Shown: positions 54,194 to 63,385, counted from the first letter of the stretch. The stretch: 64,000 nt of DNA from CAZZCU01 sp964652825 (GCA_964652825.1 CAZZCU010000005.1:1-64000); one strand, 5' to 3'. A program made the numbers and translations. The notes: generated by a model from the letters alone, not told the origin.

Positions 54194-56431
54194 TCAGACT
54201 CGTACCTCCTCCGCGGTAAACTCTTTGGCCAGATTCAATAACTTAGAACTATTGCCCACTACCCACAACACGTCACCATTTTGAAGACGCATATCAGAGC
54301 GAGGGCTACGTATACGCTCCGGACCTCGCTCAAGACCGACGACGATGCCATCGTAATTTTCAGTGATGCCGGCATCACGAATGGTTTTCTGTTCGAGCTT
54401 CGCCCGCTGCTCAACGACAAATCGACGCAAGGTGTACGCTGGCATGTCTTCGGGGCTTTCCATGACTTCGGCGCCGCTCTTGACGTCTTCACGAAACTTC
54501 TCGATTTCACTATCGGTGGCAAAGCACATAACCACATCGCCGGGATAAATACGTTCGGCGGCTTTCGGCGCAACGAGAATACGTTTACCGCGCTTGATCA
54601 TGACCACATTCAAACCGTACTTTTCCCGCAGCTGCAATTCGAGCAGGGATTTACCAACCAGGAACGACCCATCTGACACCACAACGTCAGCCAAGTGCGC
54701 ATCCCACGGCGCCAGTCTTTTGTGCAAAGTCGGATGGCCACTGATAATCTGCTGCGCTTGAAATGAATCCGAAAGTTGACTTTCAAACCAGCGATAATAA
54801 CTCTCCACCCGTTGGCGAAAAATAAAGAAAATCAAAGTTAACGCCGCAACCGTCAATGACAACGCAACCCGGATTGGGAAATATTCGATGCTAAGCAAAC
54901 CGATCATCAATACCGTACCAACGCGGCTGATAATCATACTCAGACCCTGTGGAACCGTTCCTCGTGCCTCGCCTTCGACTTGTCCGCGAAACGTTGTAAA
55001 CATCGCCCAAATGAACGGCGCCGACAGTAAAAAGGCAATCAACCAGGCGCCCAGCGATAAATAGAGCTGATCTTGCACATGCTGCGCCGCCCACGGAATA
55101 AACTGATTCGCGACAACAGCGAACACGGCAATAACGATCACCGCGTTCGCAAACCAACGCGCCAACCGACGTAACATAGCCTGTCGACTTTCCTGCCGGA
55201 CAGTCCGTCGCTGAAACCACATAATATATTGATCGATGGCGGCTTTGGTTTTTTCCGGCAAGTGCTCATTGAGAGCCTGCGCTGCGGCCCCAGACCACTT
55301 GATCAGATAAGGAGTCGTGAACGTGGTGACTAACGATGCCGCGACAATGACCGGGTACAATCGCTCGTTAATCACGCCGTAGCTTAGACCGAGTGTGGCA
55401 ATGATGAACGAAAACTCACCGATCTGCGCCATACTAAAGCCGGTTTGCACCGATGTTTGCACGGTCTGACCGGTAGCCAATGCTCCGGCAGTAACCGCCA
55501 CCATTTTGCCGCCGATAATAATGATGGTTAAAACCAGAACCGACGTCCAATTATTCACCAGAATCACCGGATCAAGCAACATCCCCACCGAGACAAAGAA
55601 GACCGCGCCAAAGACATCCCGTAGCGGCAGCATCAAATGCTCGATGCGTTTAGCCTCCGAGCTTTCCGCAAGAATGGAGCCCATGATAAAAGCGCCCAGT
55701 GCCACGGAATAATGGAAATACGCTGATAGCGTCACCAAACCCAAACAAAGACCGACGGATAAAACCGTGAGCATTTCGTCGTTACCATAACGCGCAACGG
55801 CACGAACCGCGCGCGGCACCAGAAACATACCTACCAAGAACCAAACGCCGACAACAATACCCAGACGCGTACCAGTAATCAGCAGTTCCATTGCGCTAAG
55901 ACTGTCACGGGTGGCGATGCTGGTAAGTGCAACCATCATCACAATCGCCGCCAAATCCTCGACAATCAGAATGCCGAAAACCAATTCGACGAAACGTTTG
56001 GTTTTAAGACCCAGCTCTTCAAATGCCTTGATGATAATAGTCGTCGAAGAAATAGAAACCATGGCCGCGAGGAAAATGGCGTCCATCACATTCCAACCCA
56101 TCAACCTGCCGCTGAAGAAACCAAGAAAAATCATGACTGCAATCTGAACCGTGGCCGTCACGCTTGCGGACATGCCGACGCGCATCAAACGCCGGAAACT
56201 AAATTCCAAGCCCAAGCTGAACATCAAAAAGATCACGCCAAGTTCGGCGAGAATATTAATGTTTGGTTTGTCGACTACGGAGAGAATCGGCGGCGAGTAC
56301 GGCCCAACAATCAAGCCGGCCAAAATATAGCCCAAGACAACCGGCTGTTTAATTCGACGAAAAATAAAGGTGACGATCGCTGCTACACCAAGAATAAGTG
56401 CAAGATCGCGAATAATAGCTGGCAAATGCAT
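54194..56431 (-). CDS. CPA2 cation/proton antiporter with TrkA_C domains (Kef-type)
   Basis: 745 residues. The membrane domain (about 1-390) shows LGYILAGLIVGPYSP, the ALGAFIMGSILAES and VSVGMLLDP blocks of Na_H_exchanger CPA2 transporters. Another hydrophobic region (420-540) follows. Two RCK-C (TrkA_C) domains lie near 575-645 (VVSDGSFLVGKSLLELQL...VVMIKRGKRILVAP) and 665-740 (IRDAGITENYDGIVVGLERG...NGDVLWVVG). The TrkA_N NAD-binding domain of KefC is absent, so control is likely by another ligand such as a cyclic dinucleotide or ion. Confidence 0.85.
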   Translation of the reverse strand: MHLPAIIRDLALILGVAAIVTFIFRRIKQPVVLGYILAGLIVGPYSPPILSVVDKPNINILAELGVIFLMFSLGLEFSFRRLMRVGMSASVTATVQIAVMIFLGFFSGRLMGWNVMDAIFLAAMVSISSTTIIIKAFEELGLKTKRFVELVFGILIVEDLAAIVMMVALTSIATRDSLSAMELLITGTRLGIVVGVWFLVGMFLVPRAVRAVARYGNDEMLTVLSVGLCLGLVTLSAYFHYSVALGAFIMGSILAESSEAKRIEHLMLPLRDVFGAVFFVSVGMLLDPVILVNNWTSVLVLTIIIIGGKMVAVTAGALATGQTVQTSVQTGFSMAQIGEFSFIIATLGLSYGVINERLYPVIVAASLVTTFTTPYLIKWSGAAAQALNEHLPEKTKAAIDQYIMWFQRRTVRQESRQAMLRRLARWFANAVIVIAVFAVVANQFIPWAAQHVQDQLYLSLGAWLIAFLLSAPFIWAMFTTFRGQVEGEARGTVPQGLSMIISRVGTVLMIGLLSIEYFPIRVALSLTVAALTLIFFIFRQRVESYYRWFESQLSDSFQAQQIISGHPTLHKRLAPWDAHLADVVVSDGSFLVGKSLLELQLREKYGLNVVMIKRGKRILVAPKAAERIYPGDVVMCFATDSEIEKFREDVKSGAEVMESPEDMPAYTLRRFVVEQRAKLEQKTIRDAGITENYDGIVVGLERGPERIRSPRSDMRLQNGDVLWVVGNSSKLLNLAKEFTAEEVRV

Positions 56432-56547
56432 GAATCTTTAGGCCCCTACCGACAATATTTGAACAGACTACAAACAATCACGAGAAAAATTCTATTATAT
56501 TAGGATAGCATGATCACCTCCCGCCCGTGAACACAATCTGTGGCTTA

Positions 56548-56563
56548 TTGGCCGAACGGCCAA
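56548..56563. repeat. Short palindrome in the 56432-56669 intergenic region
   Basis: TTGGCC-GAAC-GGCCAA: 6-bp perfect stem, 4-base loop, 106 bases before the M4 protease start. Could be an operator or a weak hairpin. The rest of this 238-base gap shows nothing else. Confidence 0.4.
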
Positions 56564-56669
56564 AGATTTTACTAATGGTCGTAGCCACTTACAATTACCC
56601 TGCCATTTTTGGCTTGATTATGAGAAGCGGAAAAGCTATGAAAGCCTTCTGCCACAAGGGAGACAGAGG

Positions 56670-58304
56670 ATGAGCCTTATGAACGCGCTACAATCAACGC
56701 TACGATTTGCCGCCACTGGCCTGTTAATCATCAGCTGTGGCCCAAACAATTCCACGTCTTCTATCAGCAGCATGCTGGGCCTTGCCGACAATGGCATCAC
56801 CGTTTACATGGCTGATAAACCGGTCACGAGCGTTGAAGGTAATCTACAAATCAATCCCAACGAACTGCGTTCCGAGCCGGAGCAACAACGCGTCCTTGAA
56901 TACATGCAAGAACTCATGACTGCCGCGGGTTTGTCGTTGGATGCGGACACTCGCCTGAAACTAACGCGTATTACCAACGATCGCAAAGGCGCCTCGCTGC
57001 GTTTTGCACAATTTCATCGCGACATGCCAGTGGATGGCGGCGAAGCAGTGGCGATTTTTGATCAAAATGGTGTTTTGCACGCACTGAACTTGCTATTGAA
57101 AACCGATATTGCTGTCAATTCCGACGCACCTGTTCCCGATAATGAGGCGCTGGAATGGGCAAAAGAAAAAATCCATAAACGCCTTCGCCTTCTCGGCTTA
57201 AAAAAATTGCCGCTGGCTATTCAGTCGAGCAAACTGCTCGTCGCCAACACCAAGCAATTTGGCTGGCAGCAAATCTGGCGATTCGGCGTTTCGCCACTGA
57301 CTTTTGATATTATTGCTTCCGGTCCTCACGCTGGCCAGCTCGTAAAGTTGCGACAAATCACCACTGATTTTTCTGGCAACGTGTCGATTTATAACGGCGC
57401 TTATGTGCCACTGATTGCGACCGAGAAAAACAAAGGCATTCTCGTTCTAAAGAATGGCAAGGAAACCGACGCAGCGCGTCTAGCCAAAATTGTCGGCAAG
57501 AATCTGGTCACACCCGGCGTGCTTGCAGCTCAAGAGAATATCCAGCTGACGAGTCGCTTCTACCATGAGGTCTTTGGTCGCGACAGCTTCGACGGCAAAG
57601 GCGCCACCATCACGGCGGTCGCCGATCTGGGCACGGGATTTTTTAATCTCCAGGGCGGCAACGCCTCGTGGAATCCCATCCATCAGATCTTTTCTTTTGG
57701 CGTGGGTAACGACATTTTTGATGATTTGGCGAAAGCACCCGATGTTGTCGGACACGAATTTACTCATGCGGTGATTTCGCATACCAGTGACTTAAAATAT
57801 TTCTCCGAAACCGGCGCGCTCAATGAGCACTTCGCCGATGTCTTCGGCGAATTCGTCCAACATTTTGGCGATCCCGACTTTACCCCGTATTTAATTGGCG
57901 AGACCGTCGCACGCGAAGACAAAAAACCATTGCGTAACATGCTCGATCCCAAAGAAGGTTTCGCACAGCAACCGAGTAAAATGTCGGAGATCGAGGACGA
58001 ATTCAAAAACCATTGCGAAGGCGCGGAGAACCCCAAAGATAATTGCGGCGTACATGTACTTAGCGGGATCCCTAATGCAGCCGCCAGCAAAATTATTACG
58101 GCCATCGGTTGGGAAAAGGCACGTTGGCTCTATTATCGTGTTATGACCGCTCGTCTGCTGGCAAATAGTCGCTTTGCTGACTATCGCCGGCAAATGCTTG
58201 GTGAATGCCGACTTCAACTAGAAGACGGCGACTGTCAGGCGGTTGCCGCGGCACTCGATGACGTGGAAATCATCGACGATGCCAATGACACACCTGTCCT
58301 TTGA
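56670..58304 (+). CDS. M4-family (thermolysin-like) lipoprotein metallopeptidase
   Basis: 544 residues, lipobox IISCG. A propeptide with FTP/PepSY-like strands (ASLRFAQFHRDMPVDGGEAVAIF) runs to about 210. The catalytic domain has VVGHEFTHAVISH (HExxH, about 362) and GALNEHFADVFGEFV (Glu third ligand, about 385), with GVHVLSGIPNAAASKI supplying the later His. A secreted or surface-bound endopeptidase. It overlaps the next gene by 20 bases, which suggests coupling. Confidence 0.85.
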   Translation: MSLMNALQSTLRFAATGLLIISCGPNNSTSSISSMLGLADNGITVYMADKPVTSVEGNLQINPNELRSEPEQQRVLEYMQELMTAAGLSLDADTRLKLTRITNDRKGASLRFAQFHRDMPVDGGEAVAIFDQNGVLHALNLLLKTDIAVNSDAPVPDNEALEWAKEKIHKRLRLLGLKKLPLAIQSSKLLVANTKQFGWQQIWRFGVSPLTFDIIASGPHAGQLVKLRQITTDFSGNVSIYNGAYVPLIATEKNKGILVLKNGKETDAARLAKIVGKNLVTPGVLAAQENIQLTSRFYHEVFGRDSFDGKGATITAVADLGTGFFNLQGGNASWNPIHQIFSFGVGNDIFDDLAKAPDVVGHEFTHAVISHTSDLKYFSETGALNEHFADVFGEFVQHFGDPDFTPYLIGETVAREDKKPLRNMLDPKEGFAQQPSKMSEIEDEFKNHCEGAENPKDNCGVHVLSGIPNAAASKIITAIGWEKARWLYYRVMTARLLANSRFADYRRQMLGECRLQLEDGDCQAVAAALDDVEIIDDANDTPVL

Positions 58305-58890
58305 AATTCTGATTGATCACAGCGAGACGTCCAATAAGTGCACGATCTTGCCGCTGTCATATCGCCCTGATTTTAAAATCACGCGTTTTCCTCGTCAGAT
58401 AACGGCGAAGCCACCACGGCTTCGCCTGCAATCACAGCTACTACTACATCCCGCCGGCACCCCCATTAACGACTATATGCGCGATCGCCCGGCTTTCGCT
58501 GGTAGCCTGGCCGCCATTGACTGTATTTGGCGACGACTTGATCCAATCATCAATGCTATTGCCAACCCTCTCCCGCTACTCGTCGGTCTGCCGCCAGGCT
58601 TCGTCACCGCCTATCCTCGCCAGAGTCGCCACGACTTCGACCCAGAGGGTGGGCTTGCCACCATCGAAGCTCTCTTTATCGCCAGTGCTCTACTAGGACA
58701 TTGGGACGAGACTTTGCTTTGCGAGTACTTCTTTGGTCAGACCTTCCTGGACTTGAATCATCAGCGTTTTGCCGAGCTAGGTATCGAGATTCCCTCCAGA
58801 TCATCGAGGCCGCTTTTCCAGCCGCGCTACCCGCGCAATGCCCATAGCCGCCGTCTTGGCAGGGGTCGGGGTGGCCAGGCCGTTGAATAG
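58285..58890 (+). CDS. Tsr3/DUF367-like protein
   Basis: 201 residues from ATG 58285 (also ATG 58243 and 58279 possible). Conserved blocks resemble Tsr3: DHSETSNKCTILPL (compare the D-P-K-K-C-T motif), GSLAAIDCIWRRLDP, a GLATIEALFIASALLGHWDE segment and YFFGQTFLDLN. Tsr3 makes aminocarboxypropyl-pseudouridine in small-subunit rRNA of eukaryotes and archaea. A bacterial member here is unusual; substrate and activity are inference. The R-rich tail is unlike the family. Confidence 0.5.
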   Translation: MTHLSFEILIDHSETSNKCTILPLSYRPDFKITRFPRQITAKPPRLRLQSQLLLHPAGTPINDYMRDRPAFAGSLAAIDCIWRRLDPIINAIANPLPLLVGLPPGFVTAYPRQSRHDFDPEGGLATIEALFIASALLGHWDETLLCEYFFGQTFLDLNHQRFAELGIEIPSRSSRPLFQPRYPRNAHSRRLGRGRGGQAVE

Positions 58891-58967
58891 TCGAGCCAGC
58901 GCTAATATCATCTTGCCGCCCGACGTTGGGGGTGCTATATCCCCGCCATCGCAACACCGGAGATCCC

Positions 58968-59762
58968 TTGAAAGCCCTGATAGTCATAGCCTATACGACC
59001 ATAGCCATATTCCTGTCGGCATGTGATCACTACCCCAGCCCCACTCTCAACTACGTCCATATCTTCACGCATGCTCAACGCACCAGCGTTGCGGCTGACG
59101 ACCCGCTTTATCACAGTGTCATGTCTTTTCGTGGCTGTACGGCGTTTTGGGTGAAAAACACTGCCGAGCGTTACCTGGTCATGACCGCTCGCCATTGCGT
59201 TAACTATCGCATGACCGATGCCTGCAAGAACGGCCTGGAATTTTACGAACCAACCGGCACCCAGATCGTTGCAACATGCAAGAACGTCCTCATCGCCGCC
59301 GAGGGTTCCGACTTTGCTTTACTGGAAGTACGACCAACATCCGCGCTAACGCAACTAACGCCCCTGCAATTATCCGCACGAGCGCCAACTCTAAATACGC
59401 GTCTTGAGCTGATCGGCTTTCCCGGTGACTCAACGCGACGTCTCACCAGAACCGGCAATTGCATGGTACGTTCCGCCAAACCGCAAACTTATAAAAATGA
59501 CTACGAGCATGTGAACGACAAACAACTGCTGCACAACTGTTCCACCTGGGCTGGCAATAGTGGCGGTCCCATCCTTAAAGAAAACAGCAATGTCGTTTTA
59601 GGAATGCCAACATCCTATCGCCTAGATCGATCGGAATCATCGCCGTCGCCAAGCGATACGCGTGATGACAATGAACTCGCACGCATGGGCTTGATGTCAG
59701 TCTTCGTGCACAATCACCAACACAAGCTTAAGAGTTTTGGCATTACTGTTTACTCGAATTAA
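58968..59762 (+). CDS. Trypsin-like serine protease lipoprotein
   Basis: 264 residues from TTG 58968, chosen because CCGGAGATCC lies upstream and gives a lipobox FLSAC; an in-frame ATG at 58926 adds 14 residues. The catalytic triad is visible: TARHC (His), SDFALLEV (Asp) and GNSGGPI (Ser). CTAFWVKN and LIGFPGDSTRR fit the S1 fold. Likely membrane-anchored on the outside. Cys pairs around His suggest disulfides. Confidence 0.85.
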   Translation: MKALIVIAYTTIAIFLSACDHYPSPTLNYVHIFTHAQRTSVAADDPLYHSVMSFRGCTAFWVKNTAERYLVMTARHCVNYRMTDACKNGLEFYEPTGTQIVATCKNVLIAAEGSDFALLEVRPTSALTQLTPLQLSARAPTLNTRLELIGFPGDSTRRLTRTGNCMVRSAKPQTYKNDYEHVNDKQLLHNCSTWAGNSGGPILKENSNVVLGMPTSYRLDRSESSPSPSDTRDDNELARMGLMSVFVHNHQHKLKSFGITVYSN

Positions 59763-59854
59763 GCTAATTGAAAATTCCGGCATGTGTCTTGCTTTCTTGT
59801 TAGGGACGGACGGCGCGACTCAGTGAACGCATTTGTTTATTAACGAGGAGTGGG

Positions 59855-60163
59855 ATGATGAAGCAGATTATCGGAACGGTTGTCACCGCTTGGGCAATTA
59901 GTTGGACAGCCGCCACCGCCTTTGGTGATAATGACAATACCATTGGCATGAACGAAAGCGTCCACGAGGAGAGCTACTGGGAGACGAGTCGTGGGCGCAC
60001 GTATTGGATCTGCCAAGCGTATGGACACGGATTCGAGCCGCATCTGCGTGCGCACAGAGGCGCTGCCTGGATGCGACATCAAGCTGCACAAGATGCCATG
60101 AGCCACTGCCGGGCCTATCATCGTTTCTGTACACTCTCGACATGCCGGCAATACCGCAGTTAA
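59855..60163 (+). CDS. Small secreted Cys/His-rich protein
   Basis: 102 residues with a signal peptide (ending ATAFG) and a mature region rich in His, Arg, Trp and Cys (RTYWICQAYGHGFE, HRGAAWMRHQAAQDAMSHC, FCTLSTCRQYRS). The four or five cysteines may pair or bind metal. No family is recognised. AGGAG lies ahead of the ATG. Confidence 0.6.
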   Translation: MMKQIIGTVVTAWAISWTAATAFGDNDNTIGMNESVHEESYWETSRGRTYWICQAYGHGFEPHLRAHRGAAWMRHQAAQDAMSHCRAYHRFCTLSTCRQYRS

Positions 60164-60247
60164 TGTCACTCCCTTGTTGACACTGTTTAAAATTTCTTTG
60201 AAACTACTTAGATATTTTGTTCAGTACTATCTTGGTAAGGAATTTTT

Positions 60248-60442
60248 ATGTCGGAAGCACTTATTGTGACCAGCAAAGTGAAAAAGTACATCAAAGACAA
60301 ATCACAAATGAATACCTCCGCAAGTGTGGTCGAGGCTTTGTCAAATATCATCCGTCGTGAGTGTGACAAAGCCATTGCGAACGCGCAGGCAGATGGCCGC
60401 AAGACGGTTATGGACCGCGATTTCGGCGAATCCGTAGGCTAG
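60248..60442 (+). CDS. Bacterial histone (Bd0055-like histone fold)
   Basis: 64 residues: SKVKKYIKDKSQMNTSASVV (alpha1-loop), ALSNIIRRECDKAIANAQ (alpha2) and GRKTVMDRDFGES (alpha3 with the R-T/K-V-x-x-R-D loop). This closely follows the single histone-fold protein Bd0055 of Bdellovibrio, including NAQADGRKTVM as I recall it. Such histones form dimers and coat or bend DNA without the eukaryotic tails. Its stop is interlocked (CTAG) with the stop of the convergent DUF2171 gene. AAGGAATTTTT precedes the start. Confidence 0.9.
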   Translation: MSEALIVTSKVKKYIKDKSQMNTSASVVEALSNIIRRECDKAIANAQADGRKTVMDRDFGESVG

Positions 60443-60684
60443 TTCAGTGGCGGCTGCGTCGTCCACTCGCGCATCACCTCATCTCCCGGCCGATCGATGT
60501 GTATCTTATCGTCGACGGCTGTCACCCAGCTCAAGGGGATGTAGTGATGCTGACCGGATTTGTCTTTCTTGAGTTTGATCGTGTCATCATTTTCCATATG
60601 ATCCACGACGGCAAATTGGCCATCGCTTGAACAGACCACTGGCATGTCTGGCCTGATTTGTTCTTGTGTAATCATCATTGTCAC
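60439..60684 (-). CDS. DUF2171 protein
   Basis: 81 residues: MPVVCSSDGQFAVVDHME, TIKLKKDKSGQHHYIPLSW and VDDKIHID are typical of DUF2171 (PRC-barrel-like) proteins. Cytosolic, no signal. Function unknown; family members are often stress-related. AGAGGAGTGACA lies upstream of the start. A possible sigma-70 promoter (TTGCAA, 17 bases, TGTAAT on the minus strand, 60738-60710 region) precedes it. Confidence 0.85.
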   Translation of the reverse strand: MTMMITQEQIRPDMPVVCSSDGQFAVVDHMENDDTIKLKKDKSGQHHYIPLSWVTAVDDKIHIDRPGDEVMREWTTQPPLN

Positions 60685-60811
60685 TCCTCTGTGGTTTTTA
60701 AAAAATTACATGTAGAGTCAAAGCTTTTTGCAAGCTTCGCCAGGTTTTTTTATGCATGAAGTGTACCGTTCGCCGGTTGCAAAAGCGCCCATTCCTCCGT
60801 AGGCTGGTGAC

Positions 60812-61987
60812 ATGAAAAAGATTCACACTGATCTGATGGTACTGTCCCTTTTGTTTTTTATTTGGGGCTTTGTTACCTGCCTGAATGATATTTTAATTCC
60901 TCACCTGAAATCCGCGTTTGAGCTGAGTTATTTTCAAGCAGCACTAGTGCAGTTTACCTTTTTCTTCGCTTACTTTTTGCTGGCGCTGCCGGCTGGAGCC
61001 GTGGCCAGACGTATCGGCTATCAAAAAACCATGGTAGCCGGACTTGTTGTCGCGGCCGTTGGCGCACTGGGCTTCGTGCCAGCGGCAAGCCTTATCTCAT
61101 ATCCGTTGTTTTTGGCGGCTTTATTCGCGATTGCAGCCGGTGTCACATTGCTACAAGTTGCCGCCAACCCTTATGTCGTGGTTATTGGCCCGGAAGATAC
61201 TGCGGCAACGCGCCTCAACCTGACTCAAGCTTTCAACTCGCTTGGAACCACGGTGGCACCCATTGTCGGAGGCGCCCTGATTTTGACTGCCGGTGCTGGT
61301 GTCAACGTGGTCATGGGTCCCTATATCGGCTTGGCGATTGTCCTGCTCGCAGCCGCTGTTTTTATAAAGATATATCCACTGCCAAAAGTGACTGGAGGCG
61401 AGAGTGAGCTGGTTCCCCGTCATCAGTTGCGCGCGCTTTTACGTTATCGGCATACCTGTTATGGGATCGCAGCGATCTTTCTCTATGTAGGTGCTGAGGT
61501 GTCCATCGGAAGCTTTCTGGTCAATTATTTATCCGAGGAAAGCAGTGGTGCAATAACGCACGAGAAAGCAGCTCACTATGTTGCCCTGTACTGGGGTGGC
61601 GCCATGTTGGGTCGTTTTGTCGGCGTTGCTTTATTGCAGGCAATTTCGGCACGAACGCTCATGGGGATTTTTACTTTGATGGCGGGAATACTGGTGAACG
61701 TGGCTGTTTTTGGTAGCGGCTGGCCAGCAATGACTGCGCTCATCGCTGTGGGATTATTCAACTCCATTATGTTCCCGACCATTTTTGCACTTGCTCTAGA
61801 AAAGCTTGGCGATTTAACAAACGCTGCCTCGAGTTTATTGGTAATGGCTATCGTCGGTGGGGCGATTTTACCGTTATTGGTAGGAGTCATGGCGGATATC
61901 TACAGCCTAAAAACCGGCTTATTAGTGCCAGCGTGCTGTTATTTTTATCTATTGTACTATAGCCTGTTTGGTTCCCGCGTCAGGTAG
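60812..61987 (+). CDS. Sugar MFS transporter (FucP/GluP family)
   Basis: 391 residues, twelve membrane spans. FFIWGFVTCLNDILIPHLK and LLQVAANPYVVVIGPEDTAATRLNLTQ are classic FucP/glucose-galactose permease signatures (the N-D-x-L-I-P and A-N-P-Y motifs). It imports a hexose with H+. No metabolic neighbours are present, so the sugar is not evident. A bidirectional hairpin follows at 62004. Confidence 0.85.
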   Translation: MKKIHTDLMVLSLLFFIWGFVTCLNDILIPHLKSAFELSYFQAALVQFTFFFAYFLLALPAGAVARRIGYQKTMVAGLVVAAVGALGFVPAASLISYPLFLAALFAIAAGVTLLQVAANPYVVVIGPEDTAATRLNLTQAFNSLGTTVAPIVGGALILTAGAGVNVVMGPYIGLAIVLLAAAVFIKIYPLPKVTGGESELVPRHQLRALLRYRHTCYGIAAIFLYVGAEVSIGSFLVNYLSEESSGAITHEKAAHYVALYWGGAMLGRFVGVALLQAISARTLMGIFTLMAGILVNVAVFGSGWPAMTALIAVGLFNSIMFPTIFALALEKLGDLTNAASSLLVMAIVGGAILPLLVGVMADIYSLKTGLLVPACCYFYLLYYSLFGSRVR

Positions 61988-62003
61988 CAGGAGCTAAAAC
62001 GCT

Positions 62004-62030
62004 GCAAGCTCCAGATTTAATGGAGCTTGC
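62004..62030. terminator. 10-bp perfect hairpin between convergent genes
   Basis: GCAAGCTCCA, loop GATTTAA, TGGAGCTTGC, in the 56-base gap between the sugar transporter and a convergent gene. No T-tract on either side; likely a bidirectional, factor-dependent terminator. Confidence 0.6.
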
Positions 62031-62043
62031 TGAGCCATCGAGT

Positions 62044-62283
62044 CTAAACCTCGATGTCATGGAGAGTCTGCCACTCTTCCCAATCAATGGTGATACCGTC
62101 CGCCATCAGCAAACCCTTGCGCAACACCAGACGCCCGGTGTAGGTAACGCCGGTTTCCCAAAATTGTTCCTCGGCATCGATATAGCGATCGATCGTATGG
62201 ACTGCATCTTTTGATGATTGAGGGATCGACCCCACATATTTTTTGTTACGGCGAAAGTCTCGCAACCAGTCAGTAAATTTCAT
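62044..62283 (-). CDS. Small hypothetical protein
   Basis: 79 residues: MKFTDWLRDFRRNKKY, IDRYIDAEEQFWETG, then TYTGRLVLRKGLLMADGITIDW and an acidic tail. No signal, no membrane segment. It may be a small cytosolic regulator. I recognise no family. GGGGATATTG lies just upstream of the start. Confidence 0.6.
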   Translation of the reverse strand: MKFTDWLRDFRRNKKYVGSIPQSSKDAVHTIDRYIDAEEQFWETGVTYTGRLVLRKGLLMADGITIDWEEWQTLHDIEV

Positions 62284-62408
62284 TCACAATATCCCCTTTA
62301 TTCTTAGTAAGACGGCAAAGCGCCGCACATAGTTCATTTGCGCTAGAACTTTTTAGGAATCAGATAATTGTATACATTTCAATACAGTTAGAAAAATGAA
62401 ACAGAACC

Positions 62409-62438
62409 TGAACCTTTTCTTAACAGCTCCAGTCATAA
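62409..62438 (+). promoter_or_regulatory. Possible ECF-type promoter
   Basis: TGAACC at 62409-62414 and GTCATAA at 62432-62438 lie 55 bases upstream of the ECF sigma gene. GAAC...GTC boxes at this spacing are typical of autoregulated ECF promoters. Confidence 0.4.
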
Positions 62439-62492
62439 TAAAGGGGGATTAATGTAATTCACTTCTGAGTTTCGGATTATCCCAGATAGAAA

Positions 62493-63038
62493 ATGACATC
62501 ATCAAAATCAGATGAAGAGGATAGTGCTTTAGTTGCAGCTAGTATTGGCGGCAGCGAAGAAGCCTTCCGGAAAATTTATCACCGTTATGTATCGAGAGTA
62601 AGATCCGCGCTGGCGCGTTTGACTGATCTGTCTCAAATCGACGACATGACGCAAGAGGTTTTTGTCAATGTCTGGCGAAATCTCGCATCCCTGCGCTCGA
62701 TCGATACGCTTTCCTCTTGGGTGTATCGTATCGCCATCAATGTCGCGCTGGATCATCTCAAACAAGGCAGAAAAAAAACGACCGAGGTACTTCAGGATGA
62801 ACCACCTGCTGATACTGATGAAGCGCACACGATCGAGTGCAAACAGATCGTGCGCGCTGGTTTGGATAGCCTTAATTTTCAACATCGCAGCGTGCTTGTA
62901 CTGCATGACATGGAGCAACTAACAGAGAAAGAGATTGCTGAAATTCTGGAAATTCCTATTGGGACGGTTAAGTCACGGCTCTTTAATGCTCGTGCTCGTA
63001 TGCGCACATTTTTGCAAGAGAATGGAGCAAAATTATGA
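62493..63038 (+). CDS. ECF-family RNA polymerase sigma factor
   Basis: 181 residues. Region 2 (about 25-95): FRKIYHRYVSRVRSAL, DDMTQEVFVNVWRNL, WVYRIAINVALDHLKQGRK. Region 4 (about 120-175): LTEKEIAEILEIPIGTVKSRL, which is the helix-turn-helix recognising the -35 box. Its stop overlaps the next gene start (ATGA), coupling it with a membrane protein that looks like an anti-sigma factor. Together with the CpxP-like periplasmic protein this resembles CnrYXH/sigma systems that sense envelope or metal stress. Confidence 0.9.
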   Translation: MTSSKSDEEDSALVAASIGGSEEAFRKIYHRYVSRVRSALARLTDLSQIDDMTQEVFVNVWRNLASLRSIDTLSSWVYRIAINVALDHLKQGRKKTTEVLQDEPPADTDEAHTIECKQIVRAGLDSLNFQHRSVLVLHDMEQLTEKEIAEILEIPIGTVKSRLFNARARMRTFLQENGAKL

Positions 63039-63385
63039 GTAATCAAAGAAACGACTATGACAATCTGACAGAATTTTTGCGTCTGCATGCACCGAGGCCA
63101 CAGGCACCAAACGCGGATTTAGAAGGGCGTATTATCGCAGCTACGAAAAAATTTAATCTTCGGACTTGGTTAGGTAGCTTTACCTTCCATCTCAGAAACA
63201 TTTTGCTCGCCCTGTTAAGTTGCGTGGCGTTGGTAGCCTCCATCGGCTTGGGAATATGGATGGGCGAAAGTCGAAGAGATTTGCTGTTGCTTGAGAAGTT
63301 TGTCGAACAAAGTTGGGATGGAGCGTTAAGAGCGGATAGCGGCATGGAAGCCGAGTATGTTCTTAGCGACTTGGATGGTAATTAG
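63035..63385 (+). CDS. Single-span membrane protein, putative anti-sigma factor
   Basis: 116 residues: a cytosolic N-terminal 50, a transmembrane helix (LRNILLALLSCVALVASIGL, about 50-70) and a short periplasmic tail (MGESRRDLLLLEKFVEQSWDG). The order and overlap with the sigma gene are typical of anti-sigma factors. No zinc HxxxCxxC motif is visible, so it is not a ZAS-type. Role inferred from position. Confidence 0.65.
   Translation: MSNQRNDYDNLTEFLRLHAPRPQAPNADLEGRIIAATKKFNLRTWLGSFTFHLRNILLALLSCVALVASIGLGIWMGESRRDLLLLEKFVEQSWDGALRADSGMEAEYVLSDLDGN

Noticed and set aside
60177..60182. Consensus TTGACA upstream of the histone gene
   Set aside because: No -10 box lies 15-19 bases downstream, so I do not call a promoter there.
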